Source: Pseudevernia furfuracea (Eukaryota > Ascomycota > Lecanoromycetes > Lecanorales > Parmeliaceae). From it: a DNA stretch of 64,000 nt. The position numbers and the translations under genes were made by a program. Shown here piece after piece: positions 10,970 to 21,690 of this stretch. Numbering within the stretch: position 1 is the first letter of the stretch; each line of letters starts with the position of its first letter. The notes below the pieces were generated by a model. It did no database searches, was not told the origin of the DNA, and saw nothing but the letters and a program-made list of their open reading frames with translations. Where the stretch lies: contig JAIUPT010000024.1 of assembly GCA_022315425.1 (NCBI GenBank), positions 62,001-126,000 of the forward strand. Reading direction: 5' to 3'.

Positions 10970-11891
10970 ATTCTGTAATCGTAGCAGAATACTTTCGTCG
11001 GTACCTCCTATTTGTTTTAGATATTGTTTCGGTGAGCGGAAGGTTATTCGTACTCGTATTCGTACCTGGCAGCCGCCAAATTTTTCCGGTGGTGCACCTG
11101 AAACATCCCACTTTAGAACTCAACTCGATACCCACCCAGTAAGCCAGTCCACCCTGGCATATATCCGATCTTGCGATCCTTCGCGTACCAGAAACCGTCT
11201 GCTAGGAAGCTATGGGTGTCTTGCAAGAGGCTACCTTACATTTCCAGGAAATTATGCATGCCAGTCAATTACATATGCATAACTTCCTAGATGACACCGA
11301 TCTTTCTTTTGAGATCAACGCATTCTGTACCCCCCACACCTGTTATTGGAACAAGTTGATAAATGAAGTGGGCGGGTTTGAACTTTGGACGTTCCAGCGC
11401 TTATGATCGACTTGAGAGGAAGGATGGGTTGACATAGAGCGGATTGTTTAGGATCGTCTTTGCTTTCGAATGCCTTGAGCACGCCTGCTCAACAAGCCAT
11501 GTGAATGTGTCGCTCGACGCTTGACGCTCGACGCTCGACGTTCCTGTCACCAAACTCTTTGTTAGGTGAGGGTAAGAAGAGGCGACAAAAGGTAACTGTT
11601 TTTTCCTCTGGCAGTGTCGCAAAACCTACGCTCGAAATGGTCCAAGAATAGAAGACTACTTTCGTCGTCGATCTGTGCCTCTATGTATCTAATGGGAACG
11701 TGTACGGCGCTAAAAGGGTATATCCTTTCTGCAATTACTTCTTCCGACTCTTCTTGCGCAACAAAGGGTTACCGAAAAGATGCGCTTCTGACTATAGGCG
11801 ATAGCTATCTCTTAAAAACGATCCTTTTTACTGCCTTGATCTAGAGACGGAGGTGCTCATCTAAGCCTTAAGACTCCTGTCCATCACGGTT
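10970..11891. other. divergent promoter region
   Basis: Spacer between the methyltransferase (minus) and the 11892 gene (plus). Around 11506-11541 there is a short run of GACGCTCGAC-like direct repeats. No gene seen. Confidence 0.4.
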
Positions 11892-12834
11892 ATGACGTTA
11901 ACGTTATCAAACTTATCCGCGATAGCGCCATTGTCAGTACCCCCTCCAACTCGGCCTGATTTCGCTCACTGTGACGCTTATTACGCACGCCCGGGCGACT
12001 TTCCACAGCTCATTCTTGAAGACTGTATGGATGCTTGGAGAAAGTTACCGCAAGGCAGCGACCCGGTCACTTGGTACATCAATGGCATTCCACCAGGCCT
12101 TCCACCTGGGCAGCACAATTCCCTGCCTCTGACTGTATCCCACGGTAAGTAGTAGTACCCTTGAACCCCTATGATGATCACCCAAAGCCTGTGCTTCATC
12201 TGGTGGTCACTGCTGAGTGGTGATTTCGATAGGCACATGCGAGATAGTGCTTTCTGCGTCGGGGAAGTACGCGCAGGAGAATCGCTTTCAAGTCGATGCA
12301 GTACCCAACGATCTCGGAAACATCGCACTGTATACGATACAACACTGTCTTCGCGACCAAAGGATGGGCGGGTATTCAACCCTCCAATTCGAAAACGTGG
12401 TCAATTGGATCACGGCCCCAAACACGGTGTTCCCCGGAGATCTCAACCTCCCAGCTAGCCTGACTTTCTTCACCGCTCTGGTTTGGAACCCTGAAGACTC
12501 CCTTAAGGGTCTTGAGCCTGGTAGTGATGATGAATGGTCCGCTGTAGAGTTGTACTACGCCCTTGAAAAAGCCGTCGTTCGGGCACCTCCGGGCAGCGAC
12601 CTCGAAAGGTCCCTTGAGGAGCGGCTTGAGTATATCGAAGGTAGCGAGAAGCGGATCGGCGACGGGGGTGGCCACTCAGAGAGTGGGGTCAAGTGGTGGG
12701 ATGGCCCTCAGCCGTCTCGTGCTTTCTCTCCAACAATCAGAAACAACACTCTTGCTTGCGATCCGAGGTCGATACTGCCTGGTAACAAAAACTGCAGTCC
12801 GAGCTCCAACTTGGGCGATTCGAGCAGTGCATAG
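11892..12834 (+). CDS. hypothetical protein A of an HGTCE-motif paralog pair
   Basis: Two exons, 11892-12144 and 12233-12834 (284 residues). I do not recognise the family. It is clearly related to the gene at 21691-22652: both have PDFxHC near the N-terminus, a DCxxA motif, LPxG followed by xxWY, then the motif HGTCE, and a shared C-terminal helix region (here YYALEKAVVRAPPGSDLERSLEE). Both genes carry a phase-1 intron in exactly the same codon, the Gly of HGTCE, so they derive from one spliced ancestor. The N-terminus is only weakly hydrophobic and no convincing signal peptide is visible, although related fungal proteins with this Cys pattern are usually secreted. The C-terminal tail is Ser/Asn-rich. 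The protein is more divergent than simple tandem duplicates would be. Confidence 0.72.
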
Positions 12835-13865
12835 TATTCAGCTACACCGTACAGAATCGGAGGATACTATACTGCCTTTCCATAGTCAGGGGACCTGATA
12901 GGTTATTCGCTGTAGAGCCTCACGGAGCGATTCGAATTTTGACATTCGGATGGTACTGCTGTTTTTATTGGCGTTGCTAGTTACGAGAAAAATCCCTGCT
13001 TTTTATTTCGGGAGCGGCGTTGGAAGAATGCCTCTGCAATTAAAAGTCATTTATCGATAGGTCAGATGCAAGTTGCGTGTCAAGTTTATATCGACCGGGT
13101 ATCAGCACGGTATTGAAAGCTGTTCTAGTAGTGATTGTCTTTTCGAATTGTGCTCTTACACATGATACTGCTCAGATGGCTGGTCTATGCTTCTTCCGGT
13201 TCTTTCTGGCAGGCCGAATCCCCGCAATGCATACATGTCCTCCCCTTCGGGTGTATTTGGAGTAAGACATCTGACAGCCATTGCAATAAGTTTTGAAGGT
13301 TTCGATCCAAGCATGGCAACTGCATCCTTCATGCACCAAGGCCGCAAATCTTAGTCAACTTGCAATCATAAATAACATCTGCGCGTGCTTGAAAGCCCCG
13401 GATGTTCACTTCCTAAACGACTCATCGGTATTCTCAAAACCAACCCAAGATCCTCTCGCTGCCTTTGGGTCCGACTATGACTATTTCCAGCATGGACCTA
13501 TCACCACGAGTAGCCCCCACAAGCATTTCCCCAGCTGGACCAACTTTGCTGCGATTTTCCCATGCCTTGATTTTCATTTATAGCGAAAGTGAGTATCTCA
13601 AACACAGCAGACTCACTCTTGATAGTATTGCTGAAGATTCCTCAAGTCCTTTCCAAAAAGCACGCAGTAATCCAAGCCACGAGAGCGAGCTAGGCGCCGC
13701 TGTCCAGCCGGAAAGTGAGCACCATTGCCGATATGAGATTTCGTAACCAAAGAAATTCCGAGCAGAAACTAAATGAATGGACATGATCGAAACTAGCGCC
13801 TGTGCGCGAAGAATCGACCCCCCCCCCTTGCAGTGCGCGGCGATTTGGTTTAGCACACTTGGCCT

Positions 13866-13935
13866 GATGGCTTAGAACGATAGCATGCAAACATGATCGT
13901 GATGGCTTAGAAAGATAGCATGCAAACATGATCGT
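13866..13935. repeat. 35-base tandem duplication
   Basis: Two head-to-tail copies, 13866-13900 and 13901-13935, each beginning GATGGCTTAGAA and ending CATGATCGT. They differ at one base (C versus A at unit position 13). The first three bases of the unit follow again after copy 2. The duplication is recent by its near identity. Confidence 0.9.
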
Positions 13936-14339
13936 GATGCAACAGTGGACCGAGCGTGTAGACGATTGTAGAAAGCTCCAAAGGCAGCAGTCCCCAAGCA
14001 TGCTGGAATGAGTCGAACGTTGAAGATCACAGGCCGTACAGCAGACCTGCACCCAGCGAGCCACACAGGGTTGCTTTCAATCATTTGGCACTCGGAGCTA
14101 CTGGCTGATTTACATGCTAGTTGTTGGCTAGAGACCGACTGCCTTGAGCGGATCGAGAAAAAAAATTTATCGAGCCGATCACGTTCTCTAGACGAGGTCA
14201 CTTGACAGGAGATGAAAGTAGTCTTAGCAGCACCAGCACGCTTAGTAACCACATCGTGTGTACAGAAAAAGGCAAGTCTATGTCAACTCAGCAGGTGCAG
14301 CAGTGTGATAGCAAAAGCATGATAGTCTATGGAGGAGGT

Positions 14340-14360
14340 CCATGGGTATATAACCCATGG
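14340..14360. repeat. perfect inverted repeat with TATA core
   Basis: Arms CCATGGGT and ACCCATGG flank ATATA, a perfect 8-base stem with a 5-base loop. It lies about 125 bases beyond the stop codon of the large minus-strand gene. It could be an RNA hairpin in a 3' UTR or a dyad protein site; sequence alone does not decide. Confidence 0.6.
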
Positions 14361-14483
14361 CCTGACAAAGAGATCTATCTAACAAAGGACATGCATGGAG
14401 TGATCTAGGCACGTCCAACAGTCTATCAAGTATCAATGCCACCGGTCCCTTCTATAGACTTCAGATCCCCAGCAATCTTCCCA

Positions 14484-17400
14484 TCACTCCGTCGGCCCAA
14501 CATCAATAGTTCTCCAACCCTCCAAGTCTCTCTTCCTCGAATCAGGAAATGGACCAGCAAGTAGTTCGTCGGTCAAACTCTTCTTCAAGCTGGCACTGAT
14601 GTAATCTCTAAAGTATTGGAAGCCGTAAGTAGCGTTTAACGGAGGCAAAACGCCGGATTGGTCTATTGAAGGTCTGTCAACCTGGGTCCGTGCAGCAGCA
14701 GCAGCCACGAAGTCAAATGAAAGGCAACTTACCGCCTAAACAGTTAACCGGATGTAGGTAGCACCACGTTTTCTGATCCAACGTGAGAGGACTCTGATCG
14801 TCGTCGCTGTCACCTTCCGGCACAGCATAATGACATTCGGGCATGGAAGCTAGATCGTTGAGCACGCAGACGGGTAGGCTGTAGACGCCTGAAGAGTTTG
14901 ATCTGATGTCGGCGACAGCGAAGAGTTGGTCCCTGAAGTTTTGGACGGAATCGAGAGCGTCAGGGGAGAGGCCGTAGTCTTGGTTGATGCGGGTGTAGCT
15001 GGTAGGACGATGTGAGTACAGATGTCAAATCCTGGCATTCTGAGGGGTGGCCTTACTTGTAACCATAATCCAACCAGCCCCCAACGCTAGCTTGGATAAC
15101 ATCTTCAGGATTGTACGTGAAGTTGCCCTCAGTGAAATTTTGTGTAAACGCGGTTTTGAAGTTGTAAGTCGTGAAATCGAGGATAGCATCTTGCACCCTA
15201 GCTCATTACCAAGTGTCAGTATCTGAATCAGGAAATGACAGCAGAAGCGTAGTACTGACCCCTCCATTACAGTCATGCCTGGACTGAGGCTATCTACGGT
15301 GTCACATGATGCATACACACTATTGTTGAATTTTGTATTCCCAACCCATTGTTCGCAATCCGACTTCTCGAAGGAAAAATTGCCTCTGGATTTGTAACCT
15401 GGAACATCTTCGACATACGAGCCTAGGCGTGTCAGAAATGGGATGTCTCTAAACCCAGGCTTTATTTTAGCTCACCATAAGGAATCTACAAGAGTTAGCA
15501 ATTGAGTACTCGTTGCCGCGTACGATGTCGCACTCACATAGACGATGTAATAGCTATTCATGTCAAATAGCTGGTTTATTAAACGAGCACAGGCATACGA
15601 TTCTAACCACGCGGTCACGTTATCGCTGGGTATCACCGATGGTTGGTCCACGGTAGGTGTCTCAGGCAGGTAGGAGCCCCCTAGTAACACAGTCGAGATG
15701 TTCACTGGCGGTGTGTCATTCGCATTGAGAAAGTAGGAATCATGAAGAGTGCTGAGCCCACTCTTCATAGCGAACATGTAATTTCGCCAGTCGAGCTGAG
15801 TGTTGGTGGCCCTAGATTTCGCAAAAAGTCCTTAGCTTTACTATAGTCTTATCGAGACGAAGGTTCGACCTACCCATCCCATTCTTGCACAGCTGTACTT
15901 GGGATGTTAAGGTTTTTGATGTTGGCGATCCCATTTAGCGAGGCACCCATGGCGTAGACTATCTGCCAACTGTTTAGTTGGGCTGCACTGGGAAGCCGCA
16001 TGTTCTACATACATTTGCGGTTGTGGCTAAAGCGGCGCCTCCCCAAAACGGGTTTATGAAGAGTAAAACCACACACAATAAAGTGAATACCGTCCCCTAG
16101 CAATGTTAGAGCTGATCGAAGAGTATAAACGCCCGAGGTAAAATACGTACAAGCACAGGCAGTAAGGTCTGCCAACTTGCCAGAGCAGGGTTTTTATAAA
16201 ATTTCTAGAGCCTAGTCAAAATTGCCACGTCTACTTTCAACACAAGCAGCAAGCAAGAGTGTATTTACCAGGTATATTTCCGTAATGGTGTCGTCGAATC
16301 CGTTCTGGGCTTGGTCCAAAACGCCCCAGCAATAGTTCAAGAAATGACTTAGGCCTACGCACATGGGAGGTTAGCTTGTAGGTAGTCCGCTCCAGAGACC
16401 CAGAAATAGCTACCTTCCCAGTCGGCCAGTACCATGTATGCTTGCCTAAAACCATCTTTCGAGGAGAGTGTTGTGTTGACAGCGACGCATACTGGATAGG
16501 TGCATGAACCCACATCCAAAGAACCATCTCCATTCAATTGCGCATCTCCAATCGTACAGTGGTATTCATCAATGGGGCCAATGTAGTCATAGACCAGTTC
16601 TTCGAACAATGTCATTTCACTCCCCTCCGTAGTGTAATTTGAGACGTAGGATTTCCACCAATCGTCTGTCTAGCAAGATACAGATGAGCTTGGAAACAGC
16701 ATAGAGTCGAAGAAAAACGACTTTGCGAAAGAAACAGGGACTTACTCTTAATGCATCCCACTGCGAATAATTCAACTCGTTATTGTTCGCCTGACAAGGT
16801 AGTGCCAATGGTACGTCACAAGTCAATATTGTCGAAAGAGTAAGCGCAAATTCATGGGCGGAAGCCTCCGTCACGTTTGCGGGCGTGCCACTGGCGAGCC
16901 CTGTAACAGGCTCACCACCTGGACACGTTAGATCTAGGAGCAACAGGTGCATTGTGGGACTATTTACTTCCGTCCGGGGGAACGCTAAAGGTATAGCTTC
17001 CATTTGCGTTGCTTGTGAAAGGAGACGTGGAGAATTCACCGTATCCGAGAGACGACAGATTCATGCCCTTGTCTGCTGAGAACAGCCAGGTGGTGCTGCC
17101 TTTCCAGTCGGCCTTGATAGACGTTCAGCTTCCTCCCATGTATATGTGGATATATTAAAATTTACCTCGACTACAAACTCGCCTGTGGGCATAATGTTCG
17201 TAGTGGATACCGGAAAAACACTAGCAGTGCATACAGAGGGCTCCAGGTAAACCGTAGCGAAACTCCAAGGACCGGCATTTGGTGGCAATAGTATGTACGG
17301 GTTTCTCGTAGTGTACGCACAGACTGATCCGGTACTTGAAAGTGTTGAATAGTATTGGCCATTGTTGCAGCTGCATACGGTAGGGTCTGGCGTGACACCT

Positions 17401-17686
17401 GCTGATGGAACAAGAGAAGCAGTGTTTGCACTGAAAATTCAGCATCGAAGTAAGCTATTCAAACGGAAAACGCGGGCACTTACTCTGCTGTGCATATCAA
17501 AGTAGGTGTAGTGATAGGTGAAGTGGGGACGGAAATGCTGGATGCGAACGTAGGATCGCACCCGGGTGAACCCCCATATAACTGGCCTTGGGAATCTATG
17601 CACACGACGCTTTGAGGTACTGCTTTACTGAACGTTGCAAAATAGGAAAGGGTGAACGCCAGGAAGATTATCTTCGAAGCAGCCAT
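14484..17686 (-). CDS. large secreted protein resembling the C-terminal tail of killer-toxin-type chitinases, without GH18 domain
   Basis: Fifteen exons on the minus strand: 17686-17484, 17430-17166, 17112-16968, 16918-16746, 16669-16414, 16354-16269, 16204-16151, 16096-16013, 15962-15874, 15811-15538, 15485-15476, 15422-15260, 15197-15057, 14998-14733, 14662-14484 (795 residues, every junction in frame). A signal peptide (AASKIIFLAFTLSYFA) is followed by a Cys-rich N-terminal part (VCSCNNGQYYS). The middle contains TDDWWKSYVSN, FEELVYDYIGPIDEYHC and YPVCVAVN, then a hydrophobic segment near VFTLLCVVLLFINPFW and MGASLNGI. The C-terminal part has SYYIVY, TYNPEDVIQASVGGW and CHYAVPEGD. The YIGPID..C and NGI segments recall the long tail of fungal killer-toxin-like class V chitinases; this is from memory of the pattern. 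No chitinase DxxDxDxE motif is present. Exon 11 is a 10-base micro-exon. Confidence 0.72.
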
Positions 17687-20176
17687 GCTTGCTTCGTTGG
17701 TTTGGTAGTCAGACAAACTGCGACAAGACAAACAAAGCCGCAGTTGATACAGAGAGAATTTGGCGGTGTGGACGTATGATGGTCAGCTCAGTAATTGCTG
17801 AACTTCTCGAGGAAGAGAAAAGCACCGTATGTGTTTACTGCATTTGAGGTAGACATGTTAAGTGTCAAAGTGGAGCAAGCATTCAGCACAACCTGAAACA
17901 AGGCATGAGTGGGACCTTTGATAGCGATATAAGCATAATCGTGCCGCCGCAGTAATGCCCTGCTGCTGGCACGCCGATTACCCGTAAGCGCGATGTTGGG
18001 ATGCGCTAGAACACCGGAAACATGCCCAGGTGGTTGGTGTAAGACCAAACAACGAAGACATCCCGCGTCTGCAAACCTTCAATGCCATGTTCTGACGCTT
18101 GAATTGCGTCATGTTCGGCCCGTTGAGCATAGATCATTATTGAATCTACTTTTTTCCCGAGTCCTGCGACCTGCTATTGTGTATTGACAAGGCGATGTCG
18201 GAGTAGGATATTCCAGCGAAAATTTGAGCTTGTCCAATGGTGATTATGCTTCTGATTGATTTCAATCCAAGACAGTTTCGGGAGCAGCCGTTGGCATTGT
18301 CCACAGCTTATCTCGAAGAATCAGGCGGTCAGCTGAGGTACTGCCATTCTCCCTAGCGCTATCTGAGTTGTACCCCCATCTTGATCATTGGCAAACAAAG
18401 ATCTAGCAATGAGGATGATAAGCAACATTTCAAATCCTGCGGCATCGTGCCACGAATACGAGCATAGCGCAATTTTTCGAAGTGTTAGTGATGTTAAGAC
18501 GTCAGGCAGACCGGATGGCTGACAGCCTAGCCTGACATTGAATAGCAACAGAGTCTGAAATCTGAATACGAGTAGATGAAAAAAGGGTCTAAGCCGCAGA
18601 TTGGAAACGGCCCTAGCCTAGCACGATTAGCATAATCTTATCTCGGGCAGATCCTATAGATATGTATGGTGGAAAGAATTTCTCAAACCAGTATTATTAA
18701 TGGTACCATCAATCTTCAGAAACCTTTTGGGGCATATCTGTCTTACGTATCTGATAAGGTCCTTGCTGGGTCACAGCTCCTTATTTTCTCTGTTGGTCAT
18801 TATTGCTAAGCTTATCAGGAACAGCTAGTCGTTCAACTGGCTTGTCACTTTTGATTTGTATGTCAATATGTACGACGCAGCAACGGTGCACCGTCATCCA
18901 ACGCGTAATGCATCACGCCATCAAGCATTGCCAGAGTGCTAAATGGGCTCGAGTGCATGACGGCGTGGTCTTCACTCTAGAAAAGATGTTCAAGAAAGGT
19001 AAAGACAGCGCATGATGAGTCAAGGTCTGAGAATGAGGGTGATGTTTTTAGGGCTTACTTATGGTATGTGTTTCGACTGCAAACTTCCATTGCTGTACGG
19101 CTTTTTCCGCCGGCGGAATATTCCTCCGCCTTCCGGTCTCCGGCGCTTAACATTGCCCAAATGGCAATGTCAAATTCACAATCGTAGATCGAGTACTCCG
19201 TACAGGTATATTACGTACCTTAGTCCTGGTTACCATACTTCTCCATTTGCATGAGCCCTTTTGAGGGAGGCACGCCAAATCCTCCACATAGCCACAAAGA
19301 GCTTTACGACGAGTTAGCCAGTCACCAAGTCATCTGTTTGATGGATGTGTAGGAGCAGTTGCCTCAATCAATGCCATGGCAAGCCTATTTCACAATTTGA
19401 CAGTTATCAAGAGCAACAACAAAGTTATATTTCCACTCTTACCAATGGCAGACTTTGAGGATCTCGGGCTCAGCCAGAAGGCTTACACCGAGAAGTATGA
19501 CCTATTTTCTACCGAGACTCCCGAACACAATTATACCAAACCCATCTCCAGTGGCAGTCTCCCCAGTGGCAGGCGCGCAGATTCTGGCATCACCTCTGTC
19601 CTCCGCATTCGGGGTGTGATCATTGATCATGAAGGGTTCGTCTGGCCCAAGTGGCTTTTAGTGGCTAAATCGAACCATGGTTTCGGGACGTAGCACAACC
19701 GCCTCGAACGTCAAGTCAATCATTGGCGTTCTCAGGTACCACTGGATCCGTAGGTTTCCGTCATGAAAGTCAACATGAATAATGGTCTACCACACGTCTA
19801 CTTCTCTGAAGCCAAGGTGTCAAGGTGTAAAGTATGCGTCGCCAGTAATGGCGATGCGCTGCCAGACCCACTGATCCAACAGCACATTTTCTTTTGTACG
19901 GCTTACACCGGATACCGTCTACTTCAAAGGCTTTCGGTCTCCTTCAAGCTCTATTTTCGCAGATGTCATGACTCTGTCCGATTTGTTTTTCTGTAAATCA
20001 TCTTCGATCCTGCCAGATTCTTATCAAACTCTTGACTCTCGAAACCAGCAAACCGGCAACTCACTCGCTTTCAAAAGTCCAAGCATACCGAAACCACTTA
20101 GTAAGTGAGCTGCAGCAGTTCGTTGTGACAGTATCTGACTTTTCCCTGCAGCTCTATTTCACCGCAATCCCTCAAG
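17687..20176. other. long intergenic region with one doubtful frame
   Basis: Divergent spacer of about 2.5 kb. A plus-strand frame at 19376-19693 (105 residues, ATG start, MASLFHNLTVIKSN) is the only candidate; it has no domain, no introns and no continuing exon, so I do not call it a gene. A small hairpin with arms ACATTGCC and GGCAATGT lies near 19150. The rest shows nothing recognisable. Confidence 0.45.
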
Positions 20177-20722
20177 ATGCAACTCACGTCCATCATTTTC
20201 TTCCTCTCCGCAACCGCCGTCTCCGTATCAGCTCTTCCAGGAGCTTTCCACACAATCCAAGCACGCCAAGCAGCAGGATCCAACAACACCACCGGTCCCA
20301 AAGACGCTGATTACGCCTGCGACCACACCTTCAAGATCGTCACCCAACAAATCGCGGAAATGTCCAAGCTCAAAGCGCAAAACATCCCCATTCCCCCTTT
20401 CCTCTCCGGCTACTACACAGCCGTCAACAGCGGGCGACAAGAGCTCGGGTGCCAAGGCGCCATCTCCGTCGGCAAACGTCAATTCATGCCCAGCAAAGAG
20501 CCGTGCGATGTGCTCAATGAGCAGCACGAGCGGATGATGGTACTGGTCAACAGGTTCGAGGCGAATAATATTGGTGTGCCGCCGTTCATTGCTGGGTTCT
20601 TGTCGGCGACGCTCGATGGCCACAAGGGGTTGGGGTGTAATCCACTCACTGGACCGGCGACAGAGGCGGGAGCGGCCAAGCTTGCTCATGCCTCCAACTC
20701 CACGGATTTGGGTTCTAATTAG
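20177..20722 (+). CDS. small secreted protein with two 45-residue Cys repeats separated by a Lys-Arg site
   Basis: One frame of 181 residues from ATG 20177, no intron. Residues 1-19 are a clear signal peptide ending VSVSA. The mature protein has exactly four cysteines: C48, C92, C110 and C154. C48-C92 and C110-C154 are both 45 residues long and align without gaps. Shared positions include the opening CD, NI, the PPF triplet, a Gly three residues later, A, G and the closing LGC; about 14 of 45 residues are identical. Between the repeats is GKRQF, a dibasic Kex2-type processing site. The arrangement suggests a precursor that can be cut into two disulphide-closed peptides, or a two-domain secreted protein. 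There is an NNTT N-glycosylation sequon before repeat 1. I know no named family with this layout. A secreted effector, antimicrobial or signalling peptide is possible but unproven. Confidence 0.82.
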   Translation: MQLTSIIFFLSATAVSVSALPGAFHTIQARQAAGSNNTTGPKDADYACDHTFKIVTQQIAEMSKLKAQNIPIPPFLSGYYTAVNSGRQELGCQGAISVGKRQFMPSKEPCDVLNEQHERMMVLVNRFEANNIGVPPFIAGFLSATLDGHKGLGCNPLTGPATEAGAAKLAHASNSTDLGSN

Positions 20723-21690
20723 TCTCGATTAGCTGCTGTGAAGAAGAGCCAGGGGTGGTGGACAAGATTGCGTGGATGGCCATATATGGTTCAAAGGTTG
20801 ATGGTAGGGCAGGCTCAAGGGAAGCGTTATTCCAGACAAGTTTTTCAATTTTCAGGCAAGGAAAGCAACACGATCGTAATGCTTGTAGTGGGTTTTATTG
20901 CATTGACTTTATAATTACATGTAATTGGAGGATGTGAGAATGATTGAGCAAGTTCATCCGGTCTTGGCTTCTTAAGCATTGAAACTATCGTGAACAGAGT
21001 CGTGCGATAAAGTTGAGTCAAAGCCTGCGGTTTCTTGTGCTCGGCATGGCGTTCGCTCATCCCTAGAGCTCTTGTATGTCTTGTAAGCATAATAAGTGGA
21101 ACCAGATTTTTCCTGGAAGAAAGCGAAAACCCAGAGGACGCTGCGCTGCGAATCAGGCAGACCAAGACCCGGGGCATTGATTCAAGACCTCACTCTGTAC
21201 GCGTTTCCAGATTGTCGGTGATGAAATGCGAACGATTACTGCGTAATAGCGGTAGCATTTATGTTACTGGCTCCCGAATGGTAGCTAACGGCCACTAGCT
21301 GTGAGTGCTCCTGTCTGTACGGTTTTTACCAAGCTAGCTACTGGCTTGATACTGCGGCGAATATGCACTCAAAGAGACAGCTGTTGTCACATCTGTACCA
21401 GCCACCGTATCGGGACAATACAGTTTGTAAAGCGATATGGCACGCGATCATGCGAAAACTTTTTCATCGCACCGCTAAAAGGCAATCCTCTATAAGCGCC
21501 CAAATGACAACGGGGGTTTCATACTTAGCATCTCATCTGCTCTACCTATGTACTCTGCTTTGAATTTTTATATATAGCCGTGCCGCGGCTCGCCTACTTA
21601 AGGTGAATGTTAGATTTCCCCGCAAATTTCCAAACAGAGAAGAGCAATCTCAAACGCAAAGTCCCCTCAAGCCAGAGTGGCCGCAATGCT
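20723..21690. other. intergenic and promoter of gene B
   Basis: No gene recognised. The last 120 bases carry a TATA box (listed separately) for gene B. Confidence 0.45.
21569..21576 (+). promoter_or_regulatory. TATA box of gene B
   Basis: TATATATA preceded by a T-run. It lies about 115 bases before the ATG at 21691 but only about 31 bases before an earlier in-frame ATG at 21607. Transcription would start near or after 21607, so 21691 is the better start codon. Confidence 0.45.

Larger units (their letters stand above)
12835..14483. other. intergenic with a tandem duplication and a hairpin
   Basis: Lies between the 3' ends of gene A and the large minus-strand gene. It holds a 35-base tandem repeat and a perfect inverted repeat, listed separately. 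Overlapping minus-strand frames at 13578-14252 are created partly by that repeat and have no motif. Confidence 0.45.

Noticed and set aside
13578..14252. Overlapping minus-strand frames of 90-130 codons as genes
   Set aside because: They run through the 35-base tandem duplication, contain no motif and conflict with one another.
19376..19693. 105-codon plus-strand frame with ATG
   Set aside because: Reads somewhat protein-like but has no signal peptide, domain or continuing exon; kept only as a note in the intergenic entry.
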